From positions 909,795 to 973,794 of the forward strand of contig JABYQN010000014.1 of the NCBI GenBank assembly GCA_022606135.1: 64,000 nucleotides of DNA, read 5' to 3'. Positions 47,021 to 58,259 of the stretch are shown here, piece by piece. Numbering within the stretch: position 1 is the stretch's first letter; every line of letters starts with the position of its first letter. This DNA comes from Fomes fomentarius. Taxonomy: Eukaryota; Basidiomycota; Agaricomycetes; Polyporales; Polyporaceae. A program made the position numbers and the translations under genes. A model generated the notes under the pieces. It did not search any database. It had not been told where the DNA came from and saw only the letters and a program-made list of their open reading frames with translations.

Positions 47021-47448
47021 TGTTGAACTTCCGGACTACCGGCTGTGCTCGGACCGGAGTTGTGTACACTTGTTAATGGTCATATGATTAGATAGGCTGT
47101 GTTCCTACTTACCATTTATGGTTTTCTTTGTTCTCCTACTGTACTTTCCCATGACCATATGGTTCCTGTGCATACCAGTGCGTTCTACACTGCACCGGAC
47201 TCTTCCAGACCTTATGTCTGACTCATGCTATGACTGTATCTGACTCATACGCCGATACGGACTCTTACTCATCGTCTTATGGTTAAATGTGACTGCTTTA
47301 TTCGCTGACTCATGGACTCATCCCTCATGTATATAAGCAGTCCCTTCTTCGCCTCTGCTCTTCAGTCGTTCGCTCACTGACTGAAGATCCCTCTCTGTTG
47401 TGACTTACAGTCGCTCCTCGCCTTACAGGTTCAGAGTTCATCAGTTGG
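47016..47448 (+). mobile_element. Solo LTR inside the copia element, opposite orientation
   Basis: 423 bp (47,021-47,443) with ends TGTTGAAC and TTCATCA, flanked by GTTGG on both sides (47,016-47,020 and 47,444-47,448). It is the reverse complement of the host element's LTR family but lacks the 121-bp internal segment and about 10 more bases, so it comes from a shorter subfamily. It separates gag from pol within one original coding frame. Confidence 0.93.
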
Positions 47449-48580
47449 ACTCATGATGAGAGCCACTCCCGCAATGAGAGCAGGGACCCTTGGGCTTCGG
47501 CTTGGTCTGGGAGACCTTGTTCGCAGACTGGCCGTTCTTGCGCATGGACTCCTCAGCCAAGGTCTTTGACTGGATGTTGTCGAGAGTGACCTTGTCAAGG
47601 TCTGTGGTTGCCATAAGCGCAGAAACCATGGACCGGTACGACTCCGGGATTTTGGACATCAAGAGAAGGGCTTGCATGTTGTCAGAGAGCGTGACGCCGT
47701 TGCTACTAACTTCGCGCAGGCGTGTGATAAGACGCATCATCTGATCCTGAAGGGGCTTCTGTTCGTTCATCCGAGGCTCAGCAACGAGTGACTCGAACAA
47801 ACCCCAGACGTGGGCACTGTTAGGCTTGCCAAACTTGTTCTGTAACACTTCCCAGGACTCAGCAGCAGTCATGTCCCTGGGTTGTCCACCCGAGACAGGA
47901 ATCTGAGTGTCCAGAACATAGTGAAAGTTTGGTGTGACACGCATGTACATCATGCCGCGAGCTTGCCCATCAAGTTTATCCCACTTGTCCTTGGCAGCTT
48001 GCTCAGTAGGTCGAGTAGCGCCTTTGACAACACTCCAACAGTCCATGAAGATGAAATAGCCCTTCATCTTGGCAGACCAGTCGTTGTACTGATTCGTCGA
48101 AGAGAGGACAGGGATAGAGTCGACCTTGATATCTCCCATAATTGATAAGAGGTATTGGGGAGAATCGAGATATTCCTCCTTGAATTCTAAAATGAATGTG
48201 ATAGGCGCGACAGGGGGCGCAGTGACGATAGGAGGAGGAAGGTAGACAGGAGGAAGAGGACTTGAATCGACAGGAGGGGAGTTTCCGAAGAGCGATCGGA
48301 GATAGAAATTAGGATGAGACGAGGAGGGCTGTGCGTGAGTTTCTTCCTGAAGATAGGGAAGAGGAACTCCGTGTTGTGGGTCGGTGTCCTGCTGCCAAGT
48401 TGCTGGATATGCCCAGTGGAAGGTCGGTTCGTACGGAAGAGGGAGTTGATTGTAGCGATTGGGACAGAGCTGTACGTCGCACTGGTCCCACTCCTGCTCT
48501 CTGTCGTCGTAGACGTAGTGATAACAATCGACCTGATCGTCTAGATCGAAGAGATGGGGCTGTTCCGAGCAATCAAACAC
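47444..48580 (-). pseudogene. Copia gag (nucleocapsid), 3' end cut by the solo LTR
   Basis: Encodes a Pro/Tyr-rich N-terminal region followed by a typical copia gag core: STNQYNDWSAKMKGYFI, DKWDKLDGQARGMMYMRV, LQNKFGKPNSAHVWGLFESL, and SDNMQALLLMSKIPESYRSM. It ends in CSHCGSGSHHESN, the first three ligands of a CX2CX4HX4C zinc knuckle. The final cysteine lies beyond the inserted solo LTR (near 47,013). The start at 48,580 is the first ATG after a leader of about 600 bases. Confidence 0.88.
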
Positions 48581-49174
48581 TGATGCAGTAGAATGATGTT
48601 CTGCAAGTTCAGCGTTGACTTCAGCTTCAGAGTCGGAGCTGAGCTGAGGACTATTGGCAGTAGTAGGTGGCTCCAGTACGATGGTTCAGAGAAAGACGCA
48701 ATGATTGACTTGCCACGTGCGAGATCTGGTAGAGAGGAACACCTATTGAGGTGAGCCAGAAGGTCAGGAAGCCGATATTCCCAACAATCCAGATAGAAGT
48801 CGCCAACTGTGCCCAAGAAAAGCTATACGAGTCTAGGTATCAAAAAGAGTATAGTAAGGAGGGTCCGAACGGTTGTCCTCCGGTCCAAAGGTGATAACCA
48901 CCCCGGCTACAACAGCTGGCGGGCGCAAGTGCGTGGCCTGGCTGAGGATACTTGAAAACCCGTGTGCCGCGAAAGCACCAAAGGTTGTACAAAGATACTA
49001 GATAGCAACTACTAAAAGCGCTCAGGGCTGCATCACGAGCGCAGTAAAGTCCCCCTGGCAGCAGTGTCGGAGGGCACAGTCAAGAGTTAGGGAAAGTGGA
49101 GGAGAGTGCACGGGCAGAGAGTCGACGAACAGAGTTTGCGCCCAGAGTGTCGACAGAGGAGCAACTGATTAGAG

Positions 49175-49190
49175 CACAGGGCTCATAACC
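49175..49190 (-). promoter_or_regulatory. Primer-binding site matching the anticodon arm of initiator tRNA-Met
   Basis: Directly inside the 5' LTR, the plus strand reads CACAGGGCTCATAACC, which equals the anticodon stem-loop of eukaryotic initiator tRNA-Met (CAT anticodon in context). The RNA therefore pairs with the internal half of that tRNA rather than its 3' CCA end. This is known for Drosophila copia-like elements. Confidence 0.8.
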
Positions 49191-49744
49191 TGATGAACTC
49201 TGAACCTGTAAGGCGAGGAGCGACTGTAAGTCACAACAGAGAGGGATCTTCAGTCAGTGAGCGAACGACTATATTGCATAGTGAAGTACCTGTAAGTCAC
49301 AACAGAGAGGGGCTACAAGTACTAAGTCAGTAAGAAGGAGTAGAGCATATGTAGGTAAGAGACTTACTCTTCAGTCAGTGAGTGAACGACTGAAGAGCAG
49401 AGGCGAAGAAGGGACTGCTTTTATACATGAGGGATGAGTCCATGAGTCAGCAAATGAAGCAGTCACATGTAGCCATAAGACGATGAGTCAGAGTCCGTAT
49501 CGGCGTATGAGTCAGATACAGTCATAGCATGAGTCAGACATAAGGTCTAGAAGAGTCCGGTGCAGTGTAGAACGCACTGGTACGCACAGGAATGCACAGT
49601 AACCATATGGTCATGGGAAAGTACAGTAGGAGAACAAAGAAAACCATAAATGGTAAGTAGGAACACAGCCTATCTAATCATATGACCATAAACAAGTGTA
49701 CACAACTCCGGTCCGAGCACAGCCGGTAGTCCGGAAGTTCAACA
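49191..49744 (-). repeat. 5' LTR of the copia element
   Basis: Direct repeat of 42,873-43,426. It abuts the primer-binding site on its left and the right-hand CGATC duplication on its right. Confidence 0.95.
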
Positions 49745-50884
49745 CGATCAAGGATACAGCATTGTGATGTGCACGGCGGGTCATGTTGTGAACGAGCCCA
49801 TTTGATAAGTATAGAGGGTAGTAGTCATTCTGCCCGGTAGCGACTGAGACTGTTGTCTTATCGCTACCTAGTATCACTGGGCAGAACGTTGTATCCTGCA
49901 TTCCTTCTTGCTTTCCAATGGTGTCCTGTGGAGCGGGCACATAAGTAACAAACTGGGAGATTCCATCGATGCATAGTATAGTGTTCACACACAGCTTGTT
50001 GCCAAACCCAGTCGCCCGACATGAAATCCTCGAAGACTCGATCATCACCATGGTACACCTTCTTAGGGGCGAAGTCCATCTCCTGTTTAAAGGTAGGGTT
50101 TGCAAGCTGGTGATGGAGAACAGCACGTGGACAACGGTACCACACTCGATACTCAGCATCCATCCATGAGGGTACATTTGCACTTGGACGGGGCCCTATG
50201 TACGTCACAGTGAACAATTCCCATCGCACGTCACCCACCGTGATTGAGTCGATGGTTTCGTATAGATCCTTACGGTCTGCAAAAGGAGGAGCCTGACCTG
50301 GGTACAATGCTGCAAGGAGCTGCATTAGCTCGTCGATGTGATTGCCTGACATCTGATCTTTCCGGTACAGGAAATCAGCGAACTCAAAGTGTGCGCGTGA
50401 TGCGAAAGGTGTAAAGTCGTTGGGAGGGCGAGGTGGCATAGGTAGAGGGGGAGTGTTAAACGGTAGAGGTTCGCCGCGCTCATCGCACGGACGGCCTGTA
50501 GGATAGTAACATGCCATGAGTATGACACTAACTGTGAAACCTGAGATGTTGTGAATGGAGGTGGAACATACCATTCATGATGGAATGACGTATTACTTCT
50601 ATCCGCGGCCGGTCCCCAGCAGCTGCGACAGCAGCAGGCGGTGGAGCGCGACCCTCAGCTGGAAGGTCTTGAACTGGGTCAGCGTCGTGGCCGGGCATCA
50701 TCTTGTGAGGTGGTGGAGAGGCAGGGACACTCTGCGGCACTAGATTGTGTGGAGCAGGATGAGCGACATAGTGAACAGTGTTGATGTGCCAGGTTCGCCC
50801 ACTGTGACTCTTGAAGAGCTGGTTACATCCAGGCTGGGTGCATGGAATATTAGCGGGGCGGAAGATCTTGAGTTTTCTCAACAT
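49745..50884 (-). pseudogene. Plavaka-type transposase, N-terminal part
   Basis: The first exon from 50,884 encodes MLRKLKIFRPANIPCTQPGC, a C2H2-type zinc finger (C..C, then HSGRTWHINTVH). Following exons encode PPNDFTPFASRAHFEFADFL, then EYRVWYRCPRAVLHHQLANP, GDDRVFEDFMSGDWVW and GQNDYYPLYLSNGLVHNMTR, up to the copia junction. These match the N-terminal region of Plavaka transposases. The coding sequence continues across the inserted copia element at 42,872. Several short introns separate the blocks. Confidence 0.85.
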
Positions 50885-51133
50885 GGTGATGAGGTCGACT
50901 TAGTTGGAGTAGAAGCGTGTAGGAGACCAAAGTTGAAGATGAGGAAGCCACAGTGAAAAGGCAGGGGGAAGATTGAATTGAGTATCCGAGATGACAGGCT
51001 GAGAGTTTGGGACGTATCGATAACCCAGCCTGAGGCCTTATCGACGCACCGCATCACGCGAGCTGAGTCATGCAGTGAATAGGGGCCTCGGTGACGGTTG
51101 GTATCTTGTATCTCCCCCTTCCCGACCACTACT

Positions 51134-53122
51134 ATGCCTCCAAAACCACAGAAAAAAAAATTGCCTGCCGTCTCCCCTGTCCCCTTCGTCCCTCCTGTTG
51201 ACGTCGAAAGTCCTGCTACTCCTAGAGCTACTCCTCTGGCTGTTCCAGCTGTTGATTCCACCATCCGCGAGACTCGTGAGTCAAACAAAGGGAAGCGCCC
51301 GGGGTTGCGTCTGCTCCCTGGGTGGGATGCCGACAATCCCAATCGCCCTCCAACTCCCCCACCTGAGCGGCATGGAAGAGCAGTCGCAGCTCGAGTGGTC
51401 AAGGAGAAGGAGGAGCTCGCAATGAGGGAGACTCAACAAGTCTCCTTACAAGCAGTTGCGCAGCTCCAGAACCGAATGCGTCAGGAGGACGAAGCTGCCA
51501 CATCATCACGTCACAAGCCCATGCGACCAAATCCTATTCAGAACAGTGTGCAGGATGTTCTACAGAATGGTATTTGCTCAGATATCTCACCTCATGAATC
51601 ATTTTTCATTGGACTGCTTCTCTCGAAAAGCAGAGTCCGAGATCTTTGTGAACAGGCTGAAGTCCACGCCTGCCAAGACAGGTGAAGAGGGAGTCACCCC
51701 GCGGCTTCCTCCCATTAAGCTACATGTCAGTGAGTATCTACAACTCTGGGTCAGTACACAACAAAGTAGCCTATGCTTGACACTAGCGGCTACCCGTCTG
51801 GTCACTGCTCCCAAGTCTGTCGGCGCTAAGTACAGCGCTCCGTCGCCCAGTGAGGAGCCATCAGGTCAGTTCATATACATAGCGTCTAGCAGTGCTTAGA
51901 GAACTTAACATGCCTCTTAGACTCCGATGATGCCACTGGAGAAGACCACGGTGTCACCACTCAGATCAAAGACGATGCACGTTGCACACCTACTCAGGCT
52001 GCCAGTCATGACAAACACCTTGATGTCCATTCGGATATCGAGATCATCGAGAGTCAGCTGAGTGCATCTGAGTTCGAGCCAGGTGGGGATGAGAGTGACA
52101 GCGGGACCGGGGAGCCGTCTGACCAACAGATGGATGTCAATGAAGAGGAAAAGCAACACCTGAAGGGGCGTGGGCAAAGGAAAGTTAAGGTTACACGCGC
52201 TGATGTCAAGGCCATGTGTGAGCACGCTGCCTCGGAGTTAAAGAGGAAAGACCACCCCACGCTTGCGGAGAGTGCCGCTACTGCCGCGTAAGTCCATTGA
52301 AACTCTAATGCTCAATCACTCATACCTGATCAACGACTACACCAACTTCTCCTCTCCATCATTACCCCTTGGAACCTCAACATCTGGCTACGCTATTACA
52401 TACCTCTATGAATGACCGACTTGAAACACGCCACCCACCTCTCTAACTGGTGAGAAACTCACTCCAGCCAACCTTGTGACTGGCGTCCGACAAGATTACT
52501 GATTGACATACCACTCACCGCATGTAGCGTCAACAGGAACAACATCAAGAAGCAGAAGGGTAAGAGGACATCTGCAGGCTCCGCCCTGGATTTGCAGAGC
52601 ACTTCAAGGCACCCAACGATACCGTGCGCCCTGCAACTTTGACGACCACACTTGTGGCAGCTGGCGAACATGCTCAGGACCCGAAAGGCAAGGGCAAACA
52701 ACGTGCCATGAGTTGCAAGTCTACACCTACTGCCCGACCTCTTCCACATCCTCAACCAGAAGAGGAGGAGGACTGGGCAGGTGTCGATGAGTATACTGGA
52801 GGATATCATGACGTCGAGGATTCGATTGAGCACGACGCAATGGATGCAGATGCTGGTGCCAGTCGCCTGTTTTGGCGTTTGCGTGAGTCACTTGACGATG
52901 ATGATCACAGTCAGCAACAACACTCAGGATCCCGGGTGAGTGCTCAGTGGCCGAAAGGCACTCCCGCATCTTCCAGCACGCCTCTTGTTCCCTACCGGGT
53001 AAGTGAACAACCCATTTGTAGTAGTGAACACTCATCCAAACTTTGCACCTAGTGTGATCTACTCACGAAGATCACACCGGCTCAACGCGACACAGGCTCA
53101 AGTAAGAAGAAGGCTGCGCCCT
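51134..53122 (+). CDS. Uncharacterised transposon-associated gene, divergent to Plavaka
   Basis: Starts MPPKPQKKKLPAVSP about 250 bp from the divergent Plavaka start, so both may share a promoter. Exons include RETRESNKGKRPGLRLLPGW, a coiled-coil-like block (KEKEELAMRETQQVSLQAVA), SEIFVNRLKSTPAKTGEEG (from about 51,630), an acidic block from 51,924 (HSDIEIIESQLSASEFE) with KVTRADVKAMCEHAASELK, and a later block with EEEEDWAGVDEY and DDDDHSQQQ. It is mostly charged, low-complexity sequence with basic NLS-like stretches, so probably nuclear. I cannot assign a family. It may be the 5' part of the DUF6532-like gene that follows, since such genes often have a long disordered N-terminus. Confidence 0.5.
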
Positions 53123-53151
53123 GATTCAACAGTAGTCACATTCCGCTCAAC

Positions 53152-54466
53152 ATGAAAGATGACTACGATGACCGTTTCACGCCTCTTGCAATGGTATGGG
53201 CTGGCCTCCGAGAGCCCTTCTCGCAGCCAACAGTCGACACCGTACAGCAGATCTTTGATCTTGCCTATCCCACGAGTGAGTATCAGGTCGTCGACGACGA
53301 CATTTTTTTCAAGATGGTGAGTGCTATGCTCACCTCACAGGAAAGCCCGCACACTGACAACCCTCAGGTCGAGAATCATTGGTCCAACTGGCAGAACAAG
53401 ATGCGGGAGGCCGCGCTCGAGGTCCTCAACACTCGCTTTTCAAACCCTGCTCACGTCAATCTTCATAGTCACGAGGCACGCGCTCGGTATTGCCACAAGC
53501 TGCTTGGGGGCGAGAATGACCGCTACCGAGAGCAGATTCTTCATACTCGTGCCCCGCTTTTCTGGAAGGTGTCGAAGGCAGGTGAACGTGAGGTTAGTAA
53601 TACTAGTCGAAGTTAAGGTTTGCATTGAGCGACTTATATGTACTGATCATTCTCATGTCAGGGACGATATCAACACCCGGATCTTCTACAGGTCTTGGGT
53701 TGTGTTGGAACATGAGTTTTTTTTTTGAGTACGACCGATGACGCATCCGGCCCGGACGATACCCTATCGTCGTATGATAAGCCCCTGTATGTTACGCTTA
53801 CGGACTTACTGGTACCTTAGTTATGTCCTGATTTGGTCATTTACATTCCTCTAAGTTACTTATAAGGCTCGCGCATCATCCTGTATTCCTTATGCGTTTG
53901 CTTGGTACAAACGCGAATTCATCCTTTTGTTGCTCACTTCCCTGCTCTCTCGCGTGCTCGCTCCGCTTGCTTCAATAGGTTGGGTGCATCTACATCTCAT
54001 TGACCGACTTCCCAAAGACCTTCGTAATGCTATCGACGCCCTCCCTCAACCCCGACCCGCGGGTGCCCTCGCTATGAGCGCCCTTGCGGTGCGTATCGGT
54101 TCCCTTCCACTGCTCCCGTGACACTTATGGAATCGGTTTACATATCTCTAGATGGAGTTTGCGCTCCACTCGTGGAAGTCAGGTGAACTCCATCTCACGA
54201 AGGCCATCTCTGGGCAGTTCTCGCAGAAGAATTATGGGAATATGACATGCTGGGACCCAGAAGCTGAGCAATGGGTTGATATCAATGCAGCGACGGCGCT
54301 GTACACTCGCGCCAAACAACTTGGTGACGCACGCTGGACCGTCATCTTGCGCGACACAAACAAGTACCTCCGTGACCATCGAGAGACAGTACAACACGCA
54401 CGCAAGCGTCCAACTGCCTCTGTTTCTCGCCGCACACTCGAGCCGAACTTCTACTCTTCGGACTAA
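53152..54466 (+). pseudogene. DUF6532-like gene interrupted by a solo LTR
   Basis: Exon 53,152 to about 53,593 encodes DDIFFKMVSAMLTS, WSNWQNKMREAALEVL and SHEARARYCHKLLG. A second exon begins near 53,663 (RYQHPDLLQVLG) and is cut by a solo LTR at 53,703. The frame resumes after the LTR (HLIDRLPKDLRNAIDALPQP) and continues in an exon from about 54,152 (MEFALHSWKSGEL, YTRAKQLGDARWTVILRDTN). Block order and the HPDLL and EFALHSWKSGE features fit the DUF6532 proteins abundant in Agaricomycetes and often linked to transposons. Their function is unknown. The LTR brings in-frame stops, so the full protein cannot be made. Confidence 0.65.
53698..53982 (+). mobile_element. Solo LTR, family B, copy 2
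   Basis: 275 bp (53,703-53,977), beginning TGTTGGAAC and ending CTTCAATA, flanked by GGTTG on both sides (53,698-53,702 and 53,978-53,982). It is nearly identical to the reverse complement of 175-450. A TTATAAGG near 53,860 could be the LTR core promoter. It is inserted in an exon of the DUF6532-like gene. Confidence 0.9.
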
Positions 54467-55134
54467 GTACAGTATGCTGGCACGGTCCCCTTGCTCACTG
54501 TTGCTTGTCTGATCAATCCTGAACAGCCCATGTTCATCTATCTATTGCCTCCAACTCGTGGGACACGGTATGTTACTACATACAACGCTGCAATCATATC
54601 CTGACATTTTTACCAGTCGACAGGTGTCTCTCGTCACACAGTCATTACCTGGTACCACGTTCGTCGGTCTGTGCTTGCTTTCAGTGTCGGTTTCAGCTCT
54701 ATATCAACAGTTCGTGATCCTTTCCTCACCCATTCTCTCTATTTACCAACTTCTGTCACTCCTTCCACCAGTCAACGCACCTTCTTCCGTCACAGCCAGC
54801 CTTTGCCCTGGCACTACCGTGCTAGTGGATGCCTCCATTAGTACATGCTGTCACTACGTGTTTGTAAACCGTTCATGTCCATATCCCGGTCCAATATACC
54901 ATATGTCGAGTGACCAAAAATCTCAATGTCTGATGTAAGGAGGGCCGCAAGTGCTCATCTATTTTCAGTACTTCGACACCTACTTACAGAACTTAGACAC
55001 GATCTTATAGAAGCCATCAACTTAGCTACGCAATATGACATGGCTTCATCAAGTGCACATTTACTTCAGCAAGTACATGTACTTATTCTACTTACCCTAC
55101 TTGGGACCAAAATGATGTTTTCCTGATGTCAGGC

Positions 55135-56370
55135 AGGTACACCCCGCTCTGATTCAGGCTGGTCCTTTCCAAATCAACAATCGCACGACCTGGCCGACGC
55201 TTCTCGATGACCTCACAAAGACAGTTAAGGCAGAGCGCGAGAATCTTGTCATATCATCAATCCGGTGGAGTTGGTCAGCGACGTCGCCTAAGGGAAAGGC
55301 GTTGAACGCACGGACTCTCCACTACCTGCCGCTCACGGACGAGGTGGCTTGTGCTGTGCTTGTCAAATCAATTCGCGAGGCTGTCACCGCTGGATCTATC
55401 TGTGGAATGAGTTCATTCTCATCAGCATGGCACAGCCGCTGTCAATCCAGCAACACACAAATCTGGTATGCCTACTTAACTCCTTTCATGTCTACCGCTG
55501 GACCTTACAAACACGTTAACTGTGACAGCCGTGGCTCCAGCCGAACCCAGTCACATCCGTCACACAGTGGCCCATCCCTCCACCTCAGCCATCTCAGGTA
55601 CCGGCCCAGACTTTCTCGTCGAACGTAAAAACACCGGGGTCAAAGGTGTGTGTTGTCAAAGGTCTGACGCCGCATTCTGCTTACCAAGTACTGACATCCG
55701 TTCTTACAGTCCTCTGTCGACAAGGACATCAAAAAGATCATTGCCGCATTGGAGGGGCAAGAGGCGCACCGTGTTGGTGCATGTGCTGTTCATCCGGGTG
55801 TCTGATGCTTCCATGACAGCGCCTCGGATCTCCACTTCGAGCTAGATACCGCCCGGCTTACAGTTTGGGCAGATGCGCTCATGCAGGTACGATTAACACC
55901 CATCTGGTTGGCTGCCTGTCACTCTGTTCTCACAGTTCTCGACCACAGAATGAGCCTGGGGTCTCTCTGACGTGTCCGCCTATGGGAAGCTGGTTCTTCA
56001 AGGCTGATCAGGCCTTGAAGATACCTCCTGCCGCACGCACCGGCTTCCGGACTCTTGGCAATGGTCCAGCTGCCGTGCAAACAGCAGTCCCATTTGGTGC
56101 TGCCATGTCAGATCCCGGGCTCATGATGTCATCGTCTTCGCAAGCATGGACTACGGCGGTGCCTCAGTTTGCAAGCAATCCGGGGCAGATAATGCCGTTT
56201 GCCCCGGTTGCCGCTACCTACGTTCCCGTCACTTCGCCCGGATGGATGCCGAATCCCTATGCTTCCCAACCAGCACTTGGCATGGGGATGCCAGTGCCTC
56301 CCTTTGCAATGCCACCGTTTTCGCAGCCGATGTATCCGATAAACATCCTCCAGCCGCTATGATGCCCATT
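55135..56370 (+). CDS. Uncharacterised Pro/Met-rich protein, multi-exon
   Basis: Exon-like blocks: from about 55,135 (VHPALIQAGPFQINNRTTW, KTVKAERENLVISSIRW, LTDEVACAVLVKSIREAV), 55,525-55,630 (HPSTSAISGTGPDFLVER), about 55,710-55,890 (DKDIKKIIAALEGQEAHRVG) and 55,950-56,361 (GSWFFKADQALKIPPAARTG, then a Pro/Met/Ala-rich tail ending PINILQPL). Composition and short introns support coding. I do not recognise the family. It may be the 3' portion of the upstream transposon-associated gene. A stop near 55,803 may mark a break or an intron. Confidence 0.4.
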
Positions 56371-56839
56371 GCGGGAGGCGCCTATGCTCCGGCTCCGCAA
56401 AATCTACCTTATGGGAATGCTCCTTATGCCCCCGCATCGCAAGGTTATCAGAACGCTAATGCCTATGTGCATGGTGCTGCACATCCGCACTAGTCTTCTA
56501 TATTAACTACAATGTCTCGATACCTGATCCCATTCTATATGCCTCATCTCTCACCTATGATTGCCTCTCATAGACTCGGTGTTTAATGGTGTTCTTCATG
56601 TAGCTACCACACTTCACTATACATTCTTCGTAATACCTCAATCACTCCCCACTCCATCTTATAGTCTTACCTCGTGCTTTACATTTTACAGTCGTTACTC
56701 ACACCTTACACCTTACGGTCATTACTCACGCCTTACGCCTTACTGTCATTACTCACCATGCAGTGGGACATTGCATATGCCAAGTAGAGTATATACATTG
56801 ATAATTGTCTCACCAACGACATGAAAATTGAGTGAATAG

Positions 56840-57974
56840 ATAGCACACGAGGGACTAAATATAACCACTGTGTCTGTACCAGGACAACACCTTCTCTGCA
56901 GACACCGCCGCCAAGCAAGCCTCCATCAATCAACCTCCGGCGAAGGAGAGTTGACGTACATCTCTCCATGTCGACGGAGGTGGTATTTCACTATGCCAGA
57001 GACACGTCAGCGTGATGCAGTTTCCAGAGTGGACATGACCTACATGCACTGAATGCCTCTTCGATAGGGTTGAGATCAGGGGAGTACGGGGCAGAAATAT
57101 ATACAGACATCCTTGACGAATGAGCTGAAGGATCGGTAGAAGGAAGGTATAGTGTGAACATACCTGCGGCCTCAACCACATCGCGCACTGCCTGACTCTT
57201 GTGTGTGCGGCAGTTGTCCACGATAAGCACACTATTCGGCCCCGGAAACGGATTCATCTTGGGCGACTTAACGGCCAACCTTGTAAACATTTGAATAGTC
57301 ATGAGACACAAAGAGCGTACCAGATCATTGATAACCCAATCAAGGAACGTCGCACCATCCACTGAACCCCGTACAACTCGCACCGTGAGGATCCCCGTGA
57401 CTGACAGAGCGGGAAGGATGCTATACCGAACCCCACGGTCTGCAGAGACGACCTCAACAGCCCTTTCACCAGTGAGAGCGCGTCCATATCGCCTCAGGAC
57501 TGTCCGGTTGTCCTTGCTTGACTCGTCTGCAAAGACGAGCTGACTAGCCACAAAACGGGAGGTGATGTCGTATTTCCATTGCTGGTGTGTGACTTCGTTG
57601 CGTTCAGCGGCATGTCGTCGTAGTTTCTTGTATGTGAAGCCAAGGCCTTGGAGTGCACCGTGGATCGAAGTGATAGAAATGGGGAGGTCGTGATGACACG
57701 CAAACCACTCAACTACCTCCTCCAGGTATATGCCCGGATTTGCCCTGATTAGCTCCTGTAGGTCTTGTAGGTGCTTTGCTGTGAGCTTGCGCCGGCGACC
57801 ACAGAGGTACGTGAGCCGTGAAATGTGATCGTATTGCTGGAAGCTTGCTTGCCAACGTCCGAGAGTGCGCTTCGAGACACCAAGTGCCGCAACGACCTGA
57901 GATGTCGACCAGCCTGAAGATAGAAGGTGTAGAGCTCGCTCCTGTAAATCAGAGCTTATTTTTCGATTGGGCAT
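56840..57974 (-). CDS. Tc1/mariner-like DDE transposase
   Basis: The N-terminus has a helix-turn-helix of the type seen in Tc1 and IS630 transposases (ALHLLSSGWSTSQVVAALGV, SKRTLGRW), then RRRKLTAKHLQDLQELI. Catalytic acids: D in VFADESSKDNR, D in SVLIVDNCRTH, E or D in APYSPDLNPIEEAF. A short intron (57,280-57,320, 41 bp) splits the domain before MNPFPGPNS. A second interrupts after VVEAAG. Two more near the end lead to KYHLRRHGE and EACLAAVSAEKVLSWY. The long open frame reads through the first introns, so intron use is partly inferred. No clear terminal inverted repeats were found by eye. The gene seems intact. Confidence 0.82.
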
Positions 57975-58259
57975 TGGCTGAAGATGGAGCTATAGCGAGA
58001 ATGGGAGAACGCAGACCGGCGCCTGCATACACTGGCACTCGAAGGGCATTTTTGAATTTTTTGGTGCTATTGGCGTCAAAAAGTGTGAGTTGGCACAGAC
58101 GCGCACGTTGGGCATTCTTTACCGAAACAGCTGTCGCGCCCACGCGCTCCCCCGACTCTTTCCCTTCTCATACCCTTCCGTGCACCGACAATTACTCTCT
58201 CCCTTTTAGTCCAACTCCATCGTTCATTATCCCATTCATAGCCTGGGCTCGTCGCCCAA

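Larger units (their letters stand above)
42868..49749 (-). mobile_element. Ty1/copia LTR retrotransposon inserted in Plavaka
   Basis: Full-length element: 554-bp LTRs at 42,873-43,426 and 49,191-49,744, with CGATC target duplications at 42,868-42,872 and 49,745-49,749. Gene order on the minus strand is gag, protease, integrase, RT, RNase H, which defines copia. I find only one difference between the LTRs (A/G near 42,993), so it is a young insertion. It carries a foreign solo LTR at 47,021-47,443 and a frameshift in the integrase region, so it is not autonomous now. Confidence 0.95.
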
